Part shown: positions 60,515 to 64,000 of the stretch, piece after piece | Layout: every line of letters begins with the position of its first letter | Numbering within the stretch: position 1 is the first letter of the stretch | Assembly: GCA_018644665.1 (NCBI GenBank) | Contig: JABGQA010000090.1 | Span: 1-64,000 of the forward strand | Length of the DNA stretch: 64,000 bases | Source of the DNA: Candidatus Poribacteria bacterium | Lineage (GTDB): Bacteria; Poribacteria; WGA-4E; GCA-2687025 | Direction of reading: 5' to 3' | Notes under the pieces: generated by a model | What the model saw: the letters and a program-made list of their open reading frames with translations, nothing else | Told to the model about the DNA's origin: nothing | The model's database searches: none | Translations under genes and position numbers: made by a program

Positions 60515-60543
60515 TTGTGTCTCGCCGATCTACGTGCTAGCAT
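60515..60543 (+). promoter_or_regulatory. Candidate promoter for the tandem lipoprotein genes
   Basis: TTGTGT (60515-60520) lies 17 bases before TAGCAT (60538-60543), in a GTGCTAGCAT block also found before the LEA lipoprotein gene at 49749-49758. The lipoprotein ATG at 60648 is 105 bases beyond. Confidence 0.4.
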
Positions 60544-60647
60544 GCGCGCGAACGTCCGCGAGAGCGCTCACGCGGATTCGCCCGCGACTGGAGGCCAGCT
60601 GGCCTTGGGTCGCACGTCGATGCCGAAGCCATGAGGAGATGCCACGT

Positions 60648-61412
60648 ATGCGCCGACACGTTCTGGGCGGGTCCGTTGCGCTTGCGGTCGCCGGCCTGCT
60701 GGCCATTGGATGCACATCAAGCGCGCCACTGAGTCGTCTCTCGCCGATCCAGCCGTTGGCAACGTACGAAGGCGAAGACGCCGAGATTATCGTGGACATG
60801 GAAACCGCGCCAGAGCCGACTCTGGAACTCACGCGCGACGGCGTGACTATCCGGGCTCAGTATTGGCGTAAGGCCGACCTCGACCGCAAGTTCAACCGAG
60901 GCGCCGAGACCTCCGCGTTCTACTTCGAGCCATCGTGGCCGCAGGGCAGCCGCGTGGACGTCTGGCATGTCAGCGTGAGCCACACGTACGACAAGCCGGT
61001 CCGACTCAAGCTGATCGACATCAATGACGCGTACGTGTACATCGAAGACAACCAGCGCATGCGCGCCGACATGGACCCGAACTACTACTACGCCATGACA
61101 GAAGTCGAGAACAAAGGGCGGCTCCAGAACAAGAAGGGCCTCCACCTCGACACCAAGAACGGGCTGGAAACGATGCAGCCGCTCCTGTTCGAGCGGAACC
61201 TCATCAACAAGGAAGTACCGGTCGGGGCGACGATCGAGGGGTACCTGCCGTTCCAGGCCGTCAAGCCCAACGCCGAGGACATCTGGATGCACATCGCGGT
61301 GGAGACGCCGCCAGATTCGGACATTGGGCGTTACCAGAAGGTCGACTTCTCGTTCCCGTACTACTTCGACCGGACTATCTACGAAGCGCAGCCGGCGTCC
61401 GTGCGCCACTAG
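60648..61412 (+). CDS. Lipoprotein of unknown family, copy A
   Basis: From the ATG at 60648 (AGGAG nine bases before; an earlier ATG at 60639 abuts the Shine-Dalgarno) the product has 254 residues and ends its signal in LLAIGC. The mature domain has ELTRDGVTIRAQYWRKADLD, ETSAFYFEPSWPQGSRVDVWH, EDNQRMRADMDPNYYYAM and FQAVKPNAEDIWMHIAVE. It is closely related to the next gene, with which it forms a tandem pair. No known enzyme motif; it may be a surface-attached binding or structural lipoprotein. A terminator hairpin follows. Confidence 0.8.
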   Translation: MRRHVLGGSVALAVAGLLAIGCTSSAPLSRLSPIQPLATYEGEDAEIIVDMETAPEPTLELTRDGVTIRAQYWRKADLDRKFNRGAETSAFYFEPSWPQGSRVDVWHVSVSHTYDKPVRLKLIDINDAYVYIEDNQRMRADMDPNYYYAMTEVENKGRLQNKKGLHLDTKNGLETMQPLLFERNLINKEVPVGATIEGYLPFQAVKPNAEDIWMHIAVETPPDSDIGRYQKVDFSFPYYFDRTIYEAQPASVRH

Positions 61413-61438
61413 GTCCAGTCGATCACGGTTCTACGCGG

Positions 61439-61464
61439 CTGCCTCTCCCTGATGGGAGGGGCAG
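61439..61464 (+). terminator. Terminator after lipoprotein copy A
   Basis: CTGCCTCTCCC (61439-61449) pairs with GGGAGGGGCAG (61454-61464) through eleven base pairs, with one G-T wobble and a four-base loop. It is followed by TTT. This would separate the two lipoprotein genes into two transcripts. Confidence 0.62.
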
Positions 61465-61638
61465 TTTGCGTTCCGGGCCGGGCGACTCGAGACGCGACCG
61501 GGCTTCGCTGCGCTCCCTCGCTGCTCGCACGCCGCTAGCTGTGATCGCCCTCGCGGGCGCCTGCCGCGGAGCTCACTTGCGCCGTCAGTCGGCGCCTCGC
61601 CGTCCATCGACGACGAGAGCAATGAGGAGATGTCACAC

Positions 61639-62391
61639 ATGCGCGGACACGTTCTGGCCGGGTACCTGGCTCCTGTCGTCGCGGCGCTTCTTGCCATTGG
61701 GTGCGGGTCCGCCGCGCCTCCGCATCGTCGGCCGATCAAGCCGTTGGCAGCGTACGAAGGCAGCTACGCCGATATCGTCGTGGACACAGAGACCCAGCCG
61801 GAGCCGACTCTGGAGCTCACACGCGACGGGGTCACCGTACGCGTCCAGTACTGGCCCAAGGGTGACCTCGACCGCAAGTTCACCCGAGGCGGCGAGACAT
61901 CCGCGTTCCACTTTGAGCCGTCGTGGCCGGCGCACAGCCGGGTGGACGTGTGGCACGTGACCGTGTCACACGCTCACGACAAGCCCGTTCGGATCAAGCT
62001 GGCCGACGTCGACACTGTGCGCGTGTTCATCGAGGACAATCAGCGGATGCGCGCTGACATGGATCCCAACTACTACTACGCCATGACCGAGGCGGAGAAC
62101 AGGGCCCGACTCGAGGCGAAGCGCGGGCTGCGCCGGGACACGGAGGCCGGCCTGCGAACCGTGAATCCGCTCCTGTTCGAGCGGAACCTGACCGGCGACC
62201 AAGTCCCACCCGGCATCACGGTGTCCGGGTACCTACCGTTCCAGGCGGTCAAGCCCAACGCGAACGATATCTGGCTGCACATCCCCGTGGAGACGCCGCC
62301 AGGGTCGGACGGGGGCGCGTATCGGACGGTGGACTTCGTGTTCCCGTACGAGTACGACCGAACCATCTACCAGGCGGTCCCCGGGGGCTAG
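61639..62391 (+). CDS. Lipoprotein of unknown family, copy B
   Basis: The 250-residue product starts at the ATG at 61639; AGGAG lies ten bases before, as in copy A. The lipobox is LLAIGC. Along its length it matches copy A closely (for example ELTRDGVTVRVQYWPKGDLD, EDNQRMRADMDPNYYYAM, YLPFQAVKPNANDIWLHI), and the region upstream of the start is also alike. This is a recent tandem duplication. It ends 30 bases before the convergent PhyH gene. Function unknown. Confidence 0.8.
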   Translation: MRGHVLAGYLAPVVAALLAIGCGSAAPPHRRPIKPLAAYEGSYADIVVDTETQPEPTLELTRDGVTVRVQYWPKGDLDRKFTRGGETSAFHFEPSWPAHSRVDVWHVTVSHAHDKPVRIKLADVDTVRVFIEDNQRMRADMDPNYYYAMTEAENRARLEAKRGLRRDTEAGLRTVNPLLFERNLTGDQVPPGITVSGYLPFQAVKPNANDIWLHIPVETPPGSDGGAYRTVDFVFPYEYDRTIYQAVPGG

Positions 62392-62421
62392 ATCTCAGCT
62401 AGGCGCAGGCGACTGGACGCG

Positions 62422-63183
62422 TCATTCGAAATGTGGTCGCACGTGGCTGGGGTCCATCGGAGCGCCGGCACGTTGGTACCGGTAATCCACCGAGAGCCGC
62501 ACATGCGCGGACGTGTTCGGTAGGCCTGCGTGCACCGTCAGGCTGTGGAACACCAGCGCATCGCCGACCCGCATCGGCGACCACGCCCAGGCGCGCGGGT
62601 CGCCATCGTCGTCCACGCCGTGGAATCGCGAGTCGGCCCGTTGCGCGTGCGGCGTCGGCCCTCCGCTCTGAGGGCCCGGGCGCACGGCGAGGCCGCCCAG
62701 CGCCGCGCTAGTGTCGGTCAGCGGCGTCCAGCACGTGTACGTCTCCTCCGCGCCCTTCACGTACCAGAAGTCCTGGTGCGGCCCGACGATGTCGTAACTG
62801 TCGTGCGGGTACTTGACTCGGCAGATCTTCCGCGCGTGCGTCCTCACGGCGTCGCCCAGGAGGACACTCATGACCGCGCGTATGCCCGGCTGCTCAGACA
62901 GCGCCGTGAACGCGTCGAGCGTGTTAATCCGCTTGTGCGCGCGCTCGAGAACACCGCGATCGGGCGGTTCGCCTCCGCGGAACACGAGATCGCTGGCCGG
63001 GGTAGCGCTCGCTAGAACATCATCGTCGGCGAGCACGGAGGCGATGGCGTCGCGCGCCGCGTGGACTGCGTCGCGGTCGAGGAGGCCGCGGAGGCAAAGG
63101 TAGCCGTCAGCGGCCATCCTCTGGGCGAGGTCAGGGTCGCCGGGGAGCGAATCGGCGAACGGTCGTGTCGCGTCAAGATCCAC
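62422..63183 (-). CDS. PhyH-family protein, canonical H-x-D
   Basis: The 253-residue dioxygenase has the intact metal set: GPHQDFWYVKG (His136, Asp138), VFHSLTVHAGLP (His218) and Arg229 (HVRLSVDYRYQ). The upstream KYPHDSYDIVGPHQD segment and the GGLAVRPGPQ loop are typical. The start ATG is at 63183, overlapping the Gfo/Idh gene end by 11 bases, so the two are coupled. It should hydroxylate a small molecule. The PhyH gene directly follows its oxidoreductase partner, as in the 4110-5967 pair. Confidence 0.88.
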   Translation of the reverse strand: MDLDATRPFADSLPGDPDLAQRMAADGYLCLRGLLDRDAVHAARDAIASVLADDDVLASATPASDLVFRGGEPPDRGVLERAHKRINTLDAFTALSEQPGIRAVMSVLLGDAVRTHARKICRVKYPHDSYDIVGPHQDFWYVKGAEETYTCWTPLTDTSAALGGLAVRPGPQSGGPTPHAQRADSRFHGVDDDGDPRAWAWSPMRVGDALVFHSLTVHAGLPNTSAHVRLSVDYRYQRAGAPMDPSHVRPHFE

Positions 63184-64000
63184 CGGCGACTATCTCCGAT
63201 GCGATCGCGGCTTCCTGGGTCCACTTCTCAGACGTCTGGAGATCCAGCGGGTCGTGCCCGTACCTGCGCGCGTACTCCGCGTGCTGTATCTCGTCGTAAA
63301 GGGGCGCGCCATTCGCCGGCAGCGGCACGGCGGCGTTGCCCGCGAGCGTCGATTCACGCGCCGCGATCATCATCTCCATGTCCCGATAGCCGCCGATCCC
63401 GCCGTAGTCGAGGTCACGGCCTTCCGTCGCGGCCGCGTGGACGCTCAAGAGCACGTCCGCGCGCGCCACATCGTCGGCATCCGCCAGCGGGTAGCTGCGA
63501 TGCGGGTTCTCCCACAAGACCTCGCCCGCCGAAGTCTCGACCCGCAGCGCGTCGATCCCGCGACCGTTGGAGCCGTCGGAGTACAGGGTCTCAACGTCCA
63601 GACGGCGCCGCTCGCCGTCCACAACTTCGTAGATGTCGTTGGCGACGAACTCGCCAGCAGTGAGGTGCGTCTCCCAGTGGTTCCCGCGCACCCCGCCGAT
63701 TGGGTACTGGTGCGTCGACGTGACCCCGTTGGCGAACGTCGTGACGCCTAGTTCCCATGTGACGAGCGATGGGTCGCCGGCCGCCCCCGACGGCGCAGTC
63801 ACCGTGCCAGGGTGCTCCCCTGCTGAACGCCGGGTGAACGGATCGAACCAGCGGCTTGCGGCCATACGCACGTTGTGGGCGTGCCCAATGACCTGTGTCG
63901 CCTCCGCCGCTGCGATGTTCCTGATGGCGCTGATTCCGTGGTACATGCCGCTGCCGTACCAGCAGTGTATCTGGGTCACATCGCCCAACGCCCCCGAATC
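63173..64000 (-). CDS. Gfo/Idh/MocA oxidoreductase, C-terminal part, start off the right edge
   Basis: The frame is open from base 64000 to the stop at 63173, so the true start lies beyond the window. The visible 275 residues begin with SGALGDVTQIHCWYGSGMYHG, the strand after the Rossmann domain (SGxLGDV), and run through VTTFANGVTSTHQYPIGGV, GNHWETHLTAGEFV and SDGSNGRGIDALRVET, characteristic of a Gfo/Idh C-terminal domain. TTG and GTG codons near 63988 are not proper starts, as the motif begins before them. It overlaps the PhyH gene, forming a Gfo/Idh-PhyH pair. Substrate unknown. Confidence 0.78.
   Translation of the reverse strand, partial: DSGALGDVTQIHCWYGSGMYHGISAIRNIAAAEATQVIGHAHNVRMAASRWFDPFTRRSAGEHPGTVTAPSGAAGDPSLVTWELGVTTFANGVTSTHQYPIGGVRGNHWETHLTAGEFVANDIYEVVDGERRRLDVETLYSDGSNGRGIDALRVETSAGEVLWENPHRSYPLADADDVARADVLLSVHAAATEGRDLDYGGIGGYRDMEMMIAARESTLAGNAAVPLPANGAPLYDEIQHAEYARRYGHDPLDLQTSEKWTQEAAIASEIVAGGS

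Overview
The window is a GC-rich (about two thirds G+C by eye), densely coded bacterial chromosome segment with no rRNA, tRNA, CRISPR array, insertion sequence or phage gene that I can recognise. The gene mix suggests a marine or sponge-associated uncultured lineage such as Poribacteria, or a relative such as Latescibacterota. It has six phytanoyl-CoA dioxygenase (PhyH) family genes and three Gfo/Idh/MocA oxidoreductase genes. It also has the futalosine menaquinone genes mqnC and mqnE, secreted multi-domain proteins with FG-GAP, LamG and cadherin-like domains, a FlgD-like C-terminal sorting domain, and a heparinase II/III-type gene set. The taxonomic call is inference, not proof.

Layout. 1-3880 (-): 3' part of a giant secreted LamG/cadherin-like protein. 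4110-5967 (+): Gfo/Idh oxidoreductase and PhyH pair. 5986-11503 (-): housekeeping run transcribed map, mqnE, mqnC, M20 amidohydrolase, membrane protein, yjbQ. 11783-17648: a catabolic or modification island with a Gfo/Idh gene on + facing a five-gene minus run (GT-C type membrane protein, sugar isomerase/epimerase-like TIM barrel, PhyH, nitrilase-family amidase, PhyH). 17860-24031 (+): tightly overlapped run of a split glutamine-dependent NAD synthetase, rsmI, an unknown membrane-anchored protein and a two-gene ABC transporter. 24043-29474 (-): DHDPS-like aldolase, yajC, queA, PhyH, XylF-like sugar-binding lipoprotein and a CsgG/FlgT-like exported protein behind a strong promoter.

29598-34876 (+): double metallo-beta-lactamase protein, FkbM methyltransferase, tpx, slipin and a J-domain protein. 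34974-42643 (+): five-gene operon behind a good extended -10 promoter, comprising a conserved unknown, a creatininase-fold enzyme, a heparinase II/III-like lyase, an exported alpha/alpha-toroid-like protein and a polysaccharide-deacetylase-like protein. It is the best candidate for a new uronic-acid glycan pathway. 42656-49706 (-): RNase Z-like hydrolase, TPR membrane protein, PhyH and an exported subtilisin with FG-GAP repeats. 49787-56257 (+): LEA-type lipoprotein, an unusual PDZ-TPR-HlyD fusion protein and its RND pump. 56311-60378 (-): Tat-exported PaoABC-like molybdenum aldehyde oxidoreductase plus a small Cys protein. 60648-62391 (+): tandemly duplicated lipoproteins. 62422-64000 (-): another PhyH and Gfo/Idh pair, cut by the right edge.

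The most striking signal is in the PhyH set. Only two of the six keep the canonical H-x-D iron triad. Three read H-x-G, the pattern known from Fe/alpha-ketoglutarate halogenases, and one reads H-x-H. Many gene starts use GTG or TTG and are set by the Shine-Dalgarno position; several published-style ATG starts upstream were shortened for this reason.
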